Notes under the pieces: generated by a model
The model's input: the letters and a program-made list of their open reading frames with translations, nothing else
Database searches by the model: none
What the model was told of the DNA's origin: nothing
Position numbers and translations under genes: made by a program
DNA from: Vanessa cardui
Taxonomy: Eukaryota; Arthropoda; Insecta; Lepidoptera; Nymphalidae
Reading direction: 5' to 3'
Length of the DNA stretch: 64,000 bases
Assembly (NCBI RefSeq): GCF_905220365.1
Contig: NC_061138.1
Span: 12,353,814-12,417,813, forward strand
Shown here: positions 34,492-45,440 of the stretch, in pieces
How the letters are laid out: every line of letters begins with the position of its first letter
Position numbering within the stretch: position 1 is the first letter of the stretch

Positions 34492-34607
34492 CTAGCTGTG
34501 CCCGCGACCTCGTACGCCTTTGAACATAACAAAAACATATTATTGTAGCCTAAGTTACTCCCTATTAATATTACAAACAGACACTTCAGTTATATTATAT
34601 GTGTAGA
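34492..34607 (-). mobile_element. Miniature Helitron-like element, 116 bp
   Basis: On the - strand it starts A|TCTACACATATAATATAACT and ends GTCGCGGGCACAGCTAG|T. Both ends are intact and the interior is almost gone. Its 5' region (GTGTCTGTTTGTAATATT) matches 52155-52387 and about 5994-6032. Confidence 0.7.
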
Positions 34608-35539
34608 TAAATATACTAAAAAATATATATTCTACTTTTCAAACAATCGAATCAAAAATATTAGAATTAATTGGCTGTTAGTTAGTTAATGCTTTACTTG
34701 TTAACAAGTTATAGAAAAAAAACACAATTGATTGTGATGTTTTTTTTTTTTCAATTAACAAAATAATTCTTATCGTGATTGACTGATAACTGAAACTTGA
34801 TGGATTTACTAGGTGTTTGATAACATATGGAACATCCATCTACAGATGGATCCATGCCTCACATATTTATTTTCAAACAGATTACAAAATATATTACATT
34901 AGAACTCATTAGATAAACGACACTTTTATTAATGTATTTAAAAAACAAAATTAAAATACATATATAAAATAATAAAATACATTATTATGAAGTCTTAAAT
35001 GGAATTTGTGGTGGTAGAAGGGTAACAAACAGCATTTTGTTTAATTTATATAGGCAGAAAAAGAATTATCCAAAGATATAAAATGGAATGTAAGCATGTA
35101 CCTACGTTTTCAAAAATTGTTTTATAATTACGTTAAGTTAGTTTGTTAATATTGGAGAAACATTAGTGTAAAAGTAGTTCTATTTTCATGTAGTGACGTA
35201 TAACTTCAGTAGTTCGGGATGGCCAAAATAATCTTATGTTCTACAATGATGCTCCAATCTCTCTATCTTTTTTTACAATGTCACGATATCGTCCAATTGT
35301 TTTCTAATGACAGCTCAATCATATTTAAAATAAGAAATAGTGTTACATGCCAGTAGTAAATGCTATGCCATATAAAATTATATTAATTACAATTTTACAA
35401 ATTATTGATCAATTAAATACATTAAAAATTGTCTACAATAAAGTAAATTCAATAGCCTCTGCTATATTCATAATATGCAATAATAATGTGATATAAATTA
35501 GGATGTAGAATCAAATTCCATAACACCGTATTGAAGGCT
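34608..35539. other. No recognised feature
   Basis: AT-rich DNA without a convincing ORF or repeat. Confidence 0.4.
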
Positions 35540-35686
35540 AAGAGCTAGCGCGCACCGGCGATTTTTGTCACGGTGACTTTAAAGTGTTTGTCATTGTCAC
35601 GTCACGTTTCCAAAGTGGAGTGTGCTCATTAATAGAGACAGTGACAAAACATTTTCAGTTCAGAAATCGAAGTGTCATTTGCCACT

Positions 35687-35797
35687 ATGGATTTCGAAGA
35701 GACGGTGGTTCTCTGTGAACTCGTGAGACTCGGCAGAAAAAGACAGCGAAGAGAATACTGGGTACTAATTTCTCCCCACGCTTTAATTTTCACGTGA
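35687..35797 (+). pseudogene. Harbinger-type transposase, N-terminal stub
   Basis: The ATG at 35687 opens a 36-codon frame. Its first 25 residues, beginning MDFEETVVLCELVRLGRK and followed by RQRREYW, resemble the N-terminus of PIF/Harbinger nucleases, where an acidic helix leads into a basic RRxxRxYW segment before the helix-turn-helix. After the Trp the frame enters sequence from the neighbouring - strand gene and stops at 35795. No DDE catalytic region remains. The assignment rests on a short segment plus context. Confidence 0.55.
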
Positions 35798-35949
35798 ATA
35801 TCTGAATACTCTTTCAATTTTTTATCATAAAGATCTGGTCTCTTTTCCACTTCTTCTATCAGAACATCAGTATCAGTATTGTCTTCACGAATGTTTACGT
35901 TTTGAATAGATGGTGGCGCTATTTTGCGCGCGCCAAAGTCGGCAGTCAA
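35767..35949 (-). pseudogene. MADF-domain protein, N-terminal fragment
   Basis: From the ATG at 35949 the frame begins MTADFGARKIAPP and enters a MADF-like segment: VLIEEVEKRPDLYDKKLKEY followed by AWGEI. MADF domains (Myb/SANT relatives that bind DNA) start with just such a hydrophobic-E-x-V-x-x-x-P-x-LYD pattern and then an AWxxI helix. The fragment breaks at AWGEI, the second codon group before the deletion junction. The frame continues to 35629 as antisense of the transposase stub, which is not meaningful. In intact elements this protein would help the transposase bind the termini; here it is a relic. Confidence 0.65.
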
Positions 35950-36177
35950 AGTGCAGTGCGCGCACTGCTATAAAAAAACGTAAAGAAGCTGACAGTTTCG
36001 TCACGGGCTTGTTCACCGGTCGGCAGCACAAATGTCCCCCAATGGTCACGTCGTAACATGCGCGCAACACATACATATTCACCGAATTGACAAGAGTGAC
36101 GAAACAAGACAACACAATAGCGCGCGCTAGCTCTTACATTTGTCACGCACAAGTTATCTTATGTACGACATTGCACT

Positions 36178-36307
36178 ATATATCTAATTTTCCTAATTTT
36201 GTTTCAGATCCATATAAAGCGTCTAAAGTACAATGTGCACTTTTAGATACATATCTAATTTTCCTATTTTTGTTTCAGATCCATATAAAGCATCTAAAGT
36301 ACAATGC
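36178..36307 (+). repeat. Tandem duplication of a splice acceptor and exon start
   Basis: CATATCTAATTTTCCTA..TTTTGTTTCAG followed by ATCCATATAAAGC and TCTAAAGTACAATG occurs twice, 71 bp apart. The first copy (acceptor AG at 36206-36207) carries only about 30 nt of exon. The second (AG at 36277-36278) leads the full exon. Using the first acceptor would shift the frame and reach a stop near 36318. Confidence 0.85.
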
Positions 36308-36474
36308 AACGAATCAATAGTGCTGTCTCACTTGCATCCACACGCCACCGTATCGAGCCCTGGTTTTCCTCGCCCGTATCCTGACGACGTCCACTGCGTC
36401 ACCGTGATACAAGCACCACCAGCGCACACCATCCGACTTCATTTTGAGGAGCTACTCACTGAGCATGAACCACA
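36279..36474 (+). CDS. CUB-domain protein, exon carrying the first half of the CUB domain (partial gene)
   Basis: A 196-nt internal exon with a pyrimidine-rich acceptor (TTTTTGTTTCAG) and donor CA|GTAAGT. It starts in phase 1 (two bases finish a codon from an upstream exon not found here) and ends with two bases of a codon. It encodes PYKASKVQCNESIV, then VSSPGFPRPYPDDVHCVTVI and HTIRLHFEELLTEHEP. That is a CUB start: cysteine 1 (QCNES), the SSPGFPxPYP turn, cysteine 2 (VHCVTV) and the acidic FEEL strand. CUB domains are extracellular binding modules of about 110 residues, so the product should be secreted or a membrane-protein ectodomain. The exon is more GC-rich than its surroundings. A nearby PIF/Harbinger relic and a duplicated acceptor lie just upstream. 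The particular CUB protein is not recognised. Confidence 0.85.
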
Positions 36475-37079
36475 GTAAGTTGCTAGCCTTATTTACATTT
36501 ATAATTTTCGAAATAAATTAAATGTCAGACTTGGGGACAAATCGGAATGAGCGGTGACGTTTGTGCATTAATCTTAAGTGAAATAATTATTGTTTTGGTT
36601 GTTTCCTTTGACATAAAAGAATAAAAGCTGTTATTATTATTATGAATAAATACCATTGACAAAACAATTTTCAAAGATTTCGTAATTATAAACAGTATAT
36701 CGCTATCTTTGCTTCGAAAGTAATATGACGATCAAATTTTAAAAGAGCATCTAAGTTTATATTTGTTCTATTAATAAACATTTATTTAAATATAATTATT
36801 CAATACAATTGATTATTATATTTAATTTTTACAACGTTGGTTAGCGGTCTAGCAAATTACTACATAAACATAATAAACACACCCAAAGATTATCTTTGAT
36901 CTGTAGTAACACTAGCTCACTGGGTCAGTGGTTAAAACCGGCTTGCATCAATACTAAATAACACGAGTATATACGTGTAAAAAATAATAATAAACAATTA
37001 GCTGACATATCATTCATGAGATTTTGTTTAATTTCATCAACCATGTCATGTTGACACAATATACACATGTCGATATTAT
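36475..37079. other. Start of the 16.1-kb intron, nothing else recognised
   Basis: Begins with the donor GTAAGT. A short SINE-head-like stretch (CACTGGGTCAGTGGTTAAAA, near 36916) is too brief to call. A 99-codon - strand ORF (36925-37224) has no recognised domain and overlaps a Helitron-like element. Confidence 0.5.
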
Positions 37080-37273
37080 TATTAATATTATAAATGTGAA
37101 AGTAAATCTGTCCGTCTGTCTGTCGCTCTTTCATAACCAAACCGCTGAACCCGATTTGATGAAATTTGGTATGAAGGAAACTTGAACTCCAGGAAAAGAC
37201 ATGGGATACTTTTTTACCTGACACATGAAAACCAACACACTAAAACACGAGTTAAGCCGCGGGCAAGTACTAG
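37080..37273 (+). mobile_element. Helitron-like element
   Basis: TTAATATTATAAATGTGAAA, (GTCT)n, GAACCCGATTTGATGAAATT, ACTTTTTTACCTGACACATG and the end GCCGCGGGCAAGTACTAG match the family of 2163. The 5' terminus is diverged. Confidence 0.7.
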
Positions 37274-37375
37274 AATATATATAATATGTGGCGTAACAAA
37301 GAGATGATTTATGTCATTTTCGATTTACAATGTTATAGATTTAATTTCATTTATATAATTTCTATGATTTTTTTT

Positions 37376-37612
37376 ATAAATAAATATTTGACAACATCAC
37401 ATACATTATGATCCCAATGTAAGTAGCTAAAGCACTTGTGTTATGGAAAATCAGAAGTAACGAAGGTACCACAAATATCCAGACCCAAGACGACATAGAA
37501 AACTAATAAACTACTTCTACATCGACTCGGCCGAGAATCGAACCCGGGACCTTAGCGTGGTGTACCCATGAAAACCGGTATACGCACTACTCGACCACAG
37601 AGGTCGTCAAAT
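37376..37612 (-). mobile_element. tRNA-derived SINE (family B)
   Basis: The - strand has a complete B box (GGTTCGATTCTCGG), CATGGGTACACCACGC, GTCGTCTTGGGTCTGGATAT and a tail ending in (TTTA)n. The head is GACGACCTCTGTGGTCGAGT. Confidence 0.85.
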
Positions 37613-37888
37613 GAATTGATTTATTAATTTCAGTTTATCGCGTTAGATACTGACGTAAATTGGGATTGGGATTTACCATCAGAGTTTTGAAAAATGGCCT
37701 TAATATCTGAATTCTCGTAATTGACGTTACTTTAAAAGTGCCTTAATATTGTTACAGTACGAGAGTATTCGTATTAACTGTTCTGTTATCAATTTAGAAA
37801 TATTAATATCACAATAAAGTATGGATATATAAAAATTAATTTCTATTTCCATTGGTCACGCCATAACTGAACAGCATTATTGATTTCA

Positions 37889-38069
37889 TTATTACAGTTA
37901 TTAGTTACGGGATATTTAACATGTTTTATATATTTATCCGTTGAAGCTCGATATTTCGACATTATCTACGAATGTCTTGTTCACGAAACAGACAGTCTGG
38001 TGAACACATTTGTCGGATAAAAATAAAAAACATGGTAAATATCCCGTAATTAATAACTGAAATAACAAT
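37889..38069. mobile_element. TIR MITE, copy 2 with both ends
   Basis: The left end TTACAGTTATTAGTTACGGG, then ATATTTAACATGTTTT, is mirrored at the right by CATGGTAAATATCCCGTAAT, TAATAACTGAAATA. The inverted ends are about 50 bp long. The core TATTTCGACATTATCTACGA and ATGTCTTGTTCACG is shared with 27710-27850. No ORF. The superfamily is not settled. Confidence 0.8.
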
Positions 38070-39564
38070 AACTACATGTTAATTTAAAATCTTATATTAT
38101 TGATTTTATTAATATTAAACTACTTTATATTTTTTAAGTTTTTTAATTATCTATAGAAAATTTTCTCGGAACGAAAAATTCATAGAATAATAATAGAAAT
38201 TTCCAGATAACTCAAGAGCCTTTATACCGTATTAGCAGAGTACACGAGTTATCTTATTTTAATATTTATTATTGTGCCAGTGGTTTATTCGTAGCTATAT
38301 AATCTAATACATGGATGTATATTGAGATAGCTAATAATAAATAAAATAAATGAAAAACTATGGAGCGGAATTAATAAAAACAAAGACATTAGTTTATAAA
38401 CTATGCATAATGTTCTTATTGTTATTATGTAAAACAACGAAGTATGTAAGTAAATAAGGGCGGTGTAAAGGGTGCATGACGATAAGTGACCTTCACATTA
38501 CCGTTAAAAACACGAGGCGATCCTACCACCAAAGACCGCAAATAAATATATTGCAACTTAAAATAAATAAACCATAAATCAGGCATAGAACTGAAGTAAT
38601 AATTCTATCTTACTCAAATATAGACAAGACAGACAACCTTGGACGGTTTACACAAAGCATTAACGAAATTAAATTTGATGTCCCACTGTGTCGCGAAATG
38701 AAATAAATTGTATTCAAATTTTTAAATTGATTTGCATGCCATTCTTGAATAATTGTATTTTATTTTCAAGGAACAATTATTGTTGGATATATACTCACAT
38801 TTCTCTTATTAATGTCTTTGTATAAAGTCAGAATTAATCTCATTAAAATGTATGCAAGGGTTTAAAACATTACCAGTGACTATAGACAATTAGCTGACTG
38901 TTCTGACGACACCAACTTACCAAGTCTTTTTTACTCCTTTAAAGTTAAAATGTTCAAAACCCGTTTCGTAATTTTTATTCTAATTAACAAGGCTCCATTT
39001 CCATTCAATCAGACATTTCATATTGGAGATCTCGTGATCAGTCAGTGATATTTTCCTTATACATAACTATGTGGATAAGACTCAAATAATACAAGACAAA
39101 ATTACAAAACCATTACGCCGTTTCGTTGTAAGCGAAATTTCATTTTACAATTTAAATGGGCCATTATATAAAAACAGATTTAAATTTGGAACGTTATAAA
39201 TTACTTTATTCAAAACATTTGGAGGGAAAAATGTCGTAATTATTTTTTTGAAGTCAAACGTCTTTAGAATCTTTGTGATTTGAAACTTGATGAAACGTAA
39301 ATTAATCGTGAAAAAGAGACAAAAAACATAATTAATTATTTTTGATTTTACCTTGTGTGAAGAGCACTCAAATACTTTGTTATTCCTTATTCATGTAATA
39401 TTGTATTGCCAGGTGAAATATGTTACATTATTATTTTTCTTCAGTTCGCATGTTTAAAAAGAATCAACATACTACCAAATAAATAGAGTTAATATAATAA
39501 TATTACTGTAACTTCATAAATTCATATCATTTGTAAAAACACATAAAAAAAGCTTATTAGGATT
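38070..39564. other. Intronic DNA, nothing recognised
   Basis: AT-rich sequence of the long intron. A short stretch near 38455-38535 may be an eroded family C repeat, but this is not certain. Confidence 0.4.
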
Positions 39565-39842
39565 ATATGGATGATAAAAAGGCGTAGAGCTAATACTTGT
39601 TGATTTCCAAGCAGAATATAATCTATGCATATATCATTGTATTTCCATAACATTACCTTGTATTTGAAATGTTGAAAAATAGTAACTAGTAAGTTTCATG
39701 TTTGTTCTTTTCGATAGAATCTACATTATAAATAATTACAAAAACAAAAGGCAAATAATACAAAAACCAGTGGCAGCATCACTAAATATAGTTTTTAAAT
39801 GGACTATTCAAATACCTGAATAAAGCATAATTTGATTGATTG
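39565..39842 (+). mobile_element. Non-LTR 3' end (family A) with small insert
   Basis: GATGATAAAAAGGCGTAGAG begins in the last coding codons. TTGATTTCCAAGCAGAATAT and TTTCGATAGAATCTACATTA follow. About 45 bp of AAAC-rich sequence near 39728-39765 interrupt the block, then CCAGTGGCAGCATCAC and AATAAAGCATAATTTGATT finish it. Confidence 0.65.
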
Positions 39843-40104
39843 TTTGTTATAACAAATTGTAACCCGGTTTCCTCTCTGAATGCATCTTATTAATCTCAGG
39901 ACCATTATGGATTTTCAATTCGGTTTCAACAATATAAAATGAATTGGTTTGTTAGAAAGGTCCAGATTTATCATTTGTCAATGTCCAGCGTAATCGTTGT
40001 GACTAAACAATAAATAATTATTCATTTATTGTAATGAATATTCCATGTAACTGTAATTTCGGGAAGGTGAAACTACAAATTATTTTGTTTTTACTATATT
40101 GTCT

Positions 40105-40505
40105 ATGTATTATATACAAAAACCTTCCTCATGAATCACTGTATCTATAAAAAAGCATCAAAATCCGTTATGTAGTTAACAATTAAGTGAAGCTACCACC
40201 GGTTCGGAAAGTAGATTCTACCGAGATTAACCGACAAGAAAATCAGTTACTCTTTTTCAACATTTAAAAAATAAAAAGTCATTTTAGTTAATACAATTAT
40301 AAAATTAACATATCCTGCGTGGAAGTCAACAGATATTAATCCACGCTTTTTTATCATCTACAAAATCTTGTATCGAGTAATACGCCTTTTTACCAATGTA
40401 TTTTTTATAAATGATTTGAATTTACGAAGAGGCAAAGTTAAAGATTTAAGCATACAAAGGGACATAGGGACAGAAAATGCGACTTTGTTTTATACTATGT
40501 AGTGA
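40105..40505 (-). mobile_element. Helitron-like element split by a retrotransposon fragment
   Basis: On the - strand it starts A|TCACTACATAGTATAAAAC at 40505 and has CCCTATGTCCCTTTGTATGC. The continuation (ACAAAAACCTTCCTCATGAA, ATCAAAATCCGTTATGTAGT) appears only at 40105-40176. The blocks in between belong to a family A tail. The 3' terminus was not found. Confidence 0.6.
40177..40440 (-). mobile_element. Non-LTR 3' end (family A) nested in a Helitron-like element
   Basis: AAGCTACCACCGGTTCGGAA, TAGATTCTACCGAGATTAAC and the C-terminal coding remnant to GAATTTACGAAGAGGCAAAG are present. The terminal AATAAAGTTTATTTTG part is missing at the left junction. Confidence 0.7.
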
Positions 40506-41821
40506 TATACATACATATAAAGCTTATTTTAAAGAAATGAACCTATATTCTAATTTTTACATTTCTAGACTCATTAATTCGACAACAACAAACGATTTTA
40601 TGAGTAAATATATAAGGTAAAGATTATCCAATGAAAAAATGTATTAATAATATTTGAATAATATAAATAACTTAATATTACAACTACTGTCCTACTGTTT
40701 AAAATTTGTAGTAGTCATGTAGTGCTACGGCACACTGTCGTAGCAATGCTACGCCATGCAACGATGCATTTAATTACATTTTCAAACATTTGCTCTTTGA
40801 TAATGCGATTACGTTCCTCTGAATTTTAATTAAAATTACTCTTGCGTGTTTTGTTAAACATTAATTACCTCTAACTCACGGTTTTCATGGGGAAATGTCT
40901 CATTGCGCTGAATTTTTCCAAATGAATTTAAAAGTCCGCTCTTTTTATTAAGAAACTAGATAGCGTATTCTGCCCCTTATGGACTGTAGTGTGATGTTAA
41001 ATAGCCTAGAACCTTCCTCAATAATTGGGCTATTAAAACAGTTTTATTATTAAAATATATTTTAAATATAAAATATATTGTAGATGAAATAATCAATTAA
41101 AATCTTGGTTATCTCTATTAGCATCCCTAACGGATTTGCTATTAGTAAAAAGCTCAAGAAATTTTACATTTTTTATTTTAAGAGAAACCAAGCATTGATC
41201 AAAACAAGCTCTACCCCTGCAGTGGAAAGTTTACAGACTGTAACTTTAAAAGTCTAAGTATTTTTTTTACCAATAATGAAGCGTTAAATTCACTTATTTA
41301 CTTGTAAGGATCTACCATTCGGAAATCAAGTGGGTTATTTATTCCAAATTTCATACATTTATAAATATACATAGATATATTTTAATATAAGACTTAAATA
41401 ACTTACTAGCAACTATCTTAATAAACATAGTTTTTTTTTAAATGAAAGGTAATGTAACCTTCTATAAAATATGCCTATGTCGGAATGCATCGATCAAGAG
41501 TTATTTATCTTCCTCTATAAAATAAAAAACAAAACAGTAACTAGGTATAATGATAATAGTTTGATCCATTATTTAGTTTTATTAATTAGCAAGTTCATTG
41601 AAAACACACTATGTGTCATATTCATATAGTAATATATGTTACCCTACCGCATAATTACATTTCATTAATATTTCGCTATAACACCTAATGCTATGTCAAA
41701 GGTTAATTGATAAATATGCACAAAGCCTGCGTGTATGTCAGTCACTGTAACATTTAATCCAGCCTTATTAATTTACGAGTTTAGTTTTAGAGGTTTAGCC
41801 ACACTAGTTAGCCACACAAAA
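40506..41821. other. Intronic DNA, little recognised
   Basis: Only a SINE-tail-like stretch (about 41210-41244, CTGCAGTGGAAAGTTTACAG) was noticed, plus CTCTGCCCCTTATGGACTGTAGTGTGATG-like Helitron interior near 40970. No exon features. Confidence 0.4.
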
Positions 41822-41967
41822 AAATTAAGCCACACATAAAAAGTAGCCTATGTCCTTATTTGGACTTGAAGTTTGCTTAACACCAAATTTCATAAAATTA
41901 GCTTTATCTGACAGACAGACAGACAGACTTACAGACAGACTTACTTTCACATACAAGTATAATAAAT
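41822..41967 (-). mobile_element. Helitron-like fragment
   Basis: AAAAAGTAGCCTATGTCCTT, GGACTTGAAGTTTGCTTAAC and (GACA)n followed by TTACTTTCACATACAAGTAT are the reverse of the family interior and 5' end. The 3' CTAG end is missing. Confidence 0.6.
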
Positions 41968-42169
41968 AAAACTATAAAACTGTTACGATAATGTATTTCT
42001 AACCGACCCAGAAAAAGGTTGAATAAGCAAGATAAAGATTTATGTCGTATTATATAACTCCAATAAGAATAGAACTCATGATCTCCTAGATTTTTTCAGA
42101 TATTAAAAAACCGGTATCAAATATCAAATACCTTACACAAACTCTTAATAAGATTATCATGCCTTAAGA

Positions 42170-42398
42170 GCCGAGATGGCCCAGTGATTATAACGCATGC
42201 ATCTTAACTAATGAATACGGGTTCAAACCCAGGCAAGCACCGCTTAATATTCATGTGTTTAATTCTAAATATTACTCGGCAGTGAAGGAAAACATCGTGA
42301 GGGCATATGTATTCCACCAACCTGATTTGGAATAGCGTGGTGGAATATGTTACAAAACTATTCCTCAAAAAGAGAGGAGGCCTTAGCCTTAGTTGTTG
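42170..42398 (+). mobile_element. SINE family A, partly deleted
   Basis: GAGATGGCCCAGTGATTATA and ACGGGTTCAAACCCAGGCAA give A and B boxes. The CTGCATGTG-to-CTGCCACATG part is lost; GGAATAGCGTGGTGGAATAT is kept. Confidence 0.8.
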
Positions 42399-44026
42399 TA
42401 TGCCTAAATCTTCCTAGTATATAGTTAAAGGCGTTTGAAAATGCTTCTTGTAGTTTTTGAGTTAATCACGCTAAGTTAAACAGGACTGACGCGTCAATAC
42501 GATTTATTTTATAACTTGAAACATGCTAATAATAATAATGATGCCACTATCAATGTGAACGAATAAATTTTTTACAACAATACTATCGATATATATGAAA
42601 TTCTGTCGTCAGTTTTCGAAATGATTAAATCAGAACATTGTCCGGGATGGTCTGGCGGGTAATAAATCTCGTGGCGGAATGAATCCGGAACAGGGAATCA
42701 GTTTATCGGAACTTTCTTACGACATTATTCCGACATATTTATTTCAGTTTCAAACAATGTCGGAACTCGGCGACTGTTGCTATCGAGATATCAACTTTAG
42801 TTTTGATTTATTTAAATGTATACATAATAAAAGTTCCTTTTTCGAATGTTTAACTCTATTATGAATACATTGGTGATGCTTCGCTACGTACGGGTGCAAC
42901 TTTAAAAAAAAATAAAATTGGAAATGTCTTTTGCTAAATGTATTTAGTTTATTAAATCGTTTATAATGAGAAAGTACGGTGACTTGAGCATGTAGATACA
43001 AATGCTGGGAACACACCTGCAAGCCTCCCGGTGTTGCAGATGTCCATGGTAATCAGTTCCCATCAGGTGAGCCTCCTGCTCGTTTGCCCCCTATATAATT
43101 AAAAATAAATTATAACCAAAAATTAAATCCAGGAAAACAACAATTTTCAAGTATTTATGTTGTCTCATGTGCAAGAAAGAAAAAGAGAGAGACAGAGAGA
43201 GGTAGCTGATCTCGAAACTCGATTAGAAATATTTATTTTAATTTGCTGTATTCCTTTATGAAAGATTATCGAAAGAAAACAATAAAACCTCGTTGAATGT
43301 TTATTGATATTCGTATTTTTTATTATAATTATTATTATTATTATATTGATGACCTGAAACAATTTTGATTCGGATCTCGATTTACAAAGAAAGCCTTGGA
43401 TATCGGCCAGGTAACTGAGTCAGGTCTTCGTTGCCAATAACTATTTGGCAGAACACTGACTGCTTTGTTCATTACGTCGGCAAATAACAGGTATAATACA
43501 ATCAATACTTGCATCAGTGGCTTTGGCGAAACGAGAACAATTTATCTAAACAACAAGGAATTTTATTTACTTAAAAATAATATACTTTATATAATATTTG
43601 AGTGTGGCAACTGGAATCAGTCTAGTAGAATCAGTAGTCTAGTCTATTTTTCGCTGTGACTAATTTTGTTTTTCAACGGATTATTTAAATATTTAATGCT
43701 ACAAAAATCATAAAAATATGATATGAATTATATGAGGAATATAAGTAATGTGTCAGATTATGTTCTGAGACTTATTGTGTCAATTCTAAATTGTCTTTGG
43801 TCGCCTGAATCTATAGACTATCTAAATTATACATTTGAAAGGTAAGGACATAATGACGATAAAAAATACACTTCTTAAAACAATAATGTGCGATATTTTT
43901 CCCGATATACAAGTATAAAGTACAGGTTTCATCTTTAATTGTAACATAAATGAACACAAAACAATCTTTTGTTGATATTAAAACTAAATTTACACAAACC
44001 ACTTTATATTCTCGAAAAGTATAATA
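42399..44026. other. Intronic DNA, short repeat remnant only
   Basis: At about 43012-43098 CACCTGCAAGCCTCCCGGTG, TCCATGGTAATCAGTTCCCA and TCCTGCTCGTTTGCCCC form a short stretch of a repeat type I know from lepidopteran DNA. ORFs at 42679 and 42780 have no recognisable domain. Confidence 0.4.
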
Positions 44027-44054
44027 CAATTACAATTAATATTAATTGTAATTG
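44027..44054. repeat. 28-bp perfect palindrome
   Basis: CAATTACAATTAAT is followed directly by its exact reverse complement ATTAATTGTAATTG, without a spacer. Confidence 0.85.
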
Positions 44055-45299
44055 ACAGTAAATTGATATAACACAACATTAATTTATGTCACTATATTAA
44101 TTTATCAATCAATACATATATTATTTATTTGCTTATTGTATATAATTATATCCTTTGACCGCCCATCCACGAATGTAGATTTCTTCTCCCCTGCCCGTTC
44201 AAAATACACCGCCTTTTGTTTTTCTCGTGCCAGGCAGTACCAGTCGCCACAGAGAGGAAGTGGCGGGAGTCTCACAATAAAGTGTCGATAACCGAATCAA
44301 TAATTCTACTAATAAATGTTATTTCAAAAGTATTTAAATATTAAACACGTAATAAATATTATTATTTCAATTCAAATTATATAAGTATATTTAAAAAATC
44401 ATAACACTTGGTTATATTAAAAGTGGACCAGGATTTTTTATGACCATAAAACAGTTATTATTGTCAGTTTAAATTGTGATATTCCCTGTAATATTTTCAA
44501 CCGACAAAGCGACATCAATAGTTTAACTTTAAAATATGACGTCTAAACACATTTCATAACTCGTATATATCTTAACTCCGTAATGTGCTAAGTAACCGAA
44601 CGTTCGAAGCCCTCCACTGGAGATAGTTGGCACAAACTATGCTCAGCAGGCGGGCTAGATTTATAGTTTGCAATATTTCACGAATATGCTACACGCTAAT
44701 GTGTGTAGACTTTGGCAATATATTTAGCTTCGTTTTAATATCTGCGAAGAAAAATTGCGTTTAGTTATTATGCGAAGTGTTTGTAGCAAAAGCCATTAAA
44801 TGTTAAGTGTTTACCACTGCCCAACACCTTACATCACCAATCCATCACTGAACTTGTGAAATAAGATGGTATGACCCTTGTGCCTGTAGTTTGGAATGTA
44901 GATTAGAATCAGAATGTAGAATAGGATTTTAATACAAGCATTTTTTTGTCGTACCAGACACTCATTACCTATCCCAACACTATACAGCAATATATAAGTG
45001 GTATTTTGGTGATGGAATATGGTACGGAATAAAACGATTTTTATTCTGGTTTGAAAAGTTTGACTGGGTCAGTGTAACTAATAATTACACGTTAAGCAAA
45101 TAAACTAAATTTGCGGGTAGTTAGTAATCTGAGCCCGGGTTCGAACCTGCAGTCTTTGATCACATTCCATCCCAACTCTTCTTACATAATATTATCGTCA
45201 GTAGAAAGGAAAAAAGCTAAAGCGCCAATTTGGTAAATGAGATTTAAAGTTAAGATTAAAACTTTAACTTCCTTTTCCGAATGAATGACTTTTTTACTT
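44055..45299. other. Intronic DNA, possible eroded family C repeat
   Basis: At about 44810-44895 TTTACCACTGCCCAACACCT and GACCCTTGTGCCTGTAGTTT suggest an old - strand family C copy. A tRNA-like B box (CCCGGGTTCGAACCTGC) lies near 45136 without a matching head. Confidence 0.35.
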
Positions 45300-45440
45300 T
45301 CAAATATAAAATCATACCAAAATCTTCGAATCGACAGTTACAATATTGAATGAAATGTAGGGTTCCAAAAGTCGATCCACTGAAAAGAACCGACAAGAAA
45401 CGAGTTCCGGTCGTAAGTTATTGTTTTAATACATTTTACA
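45300..45440 (-). mobile_element. Non-LTR 3' end (family A), very degenerate
   Basis: Only CTGAAAAGAACCGACAAGAA and a CTTCGAATCGACAGTTACAA block support this. Confidence 0.35.

Larger units (their letters stand above)
35540..36135. mobile_element. PIF/Harbinger-like element, internally deleted (596 bp)
   Basis: The ends AAGAGCTAGCGCGC (35540) and GCGCGCTAGCTCTT (to 36135) are exact 14-bp inverted repeats. The left half holds the start of a nuclease-type ORF on +, the right half the start of a MADF-domain ORF on -; they run toward each other and are cut at a junction near 35762-35767. This two-gene plan, transposase plus a Myb/MADF-type DNA-binding partner, is typical of PIF/Harbinger transposons. 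A TWA target duplication could not be confirmed: the flanks read CT before the left end and AC after the right. Confidence 0.75.

Noticed and set aside
42679..42864. ORF starting MNPEQGISLSELSYD
   Set aside because: Composition looks slightly protein-like but it ends in AT-rich sequence, shows no domain and no splice sites that fit.
43370..43432. Possible exon ending GGCCAG|GTAACT
   Set aside because: The donor looks acceptable but there is no convincing acceptor, no domain and no phase match needed for the CUB gene (exon 36279 already joins 52572 in phase).
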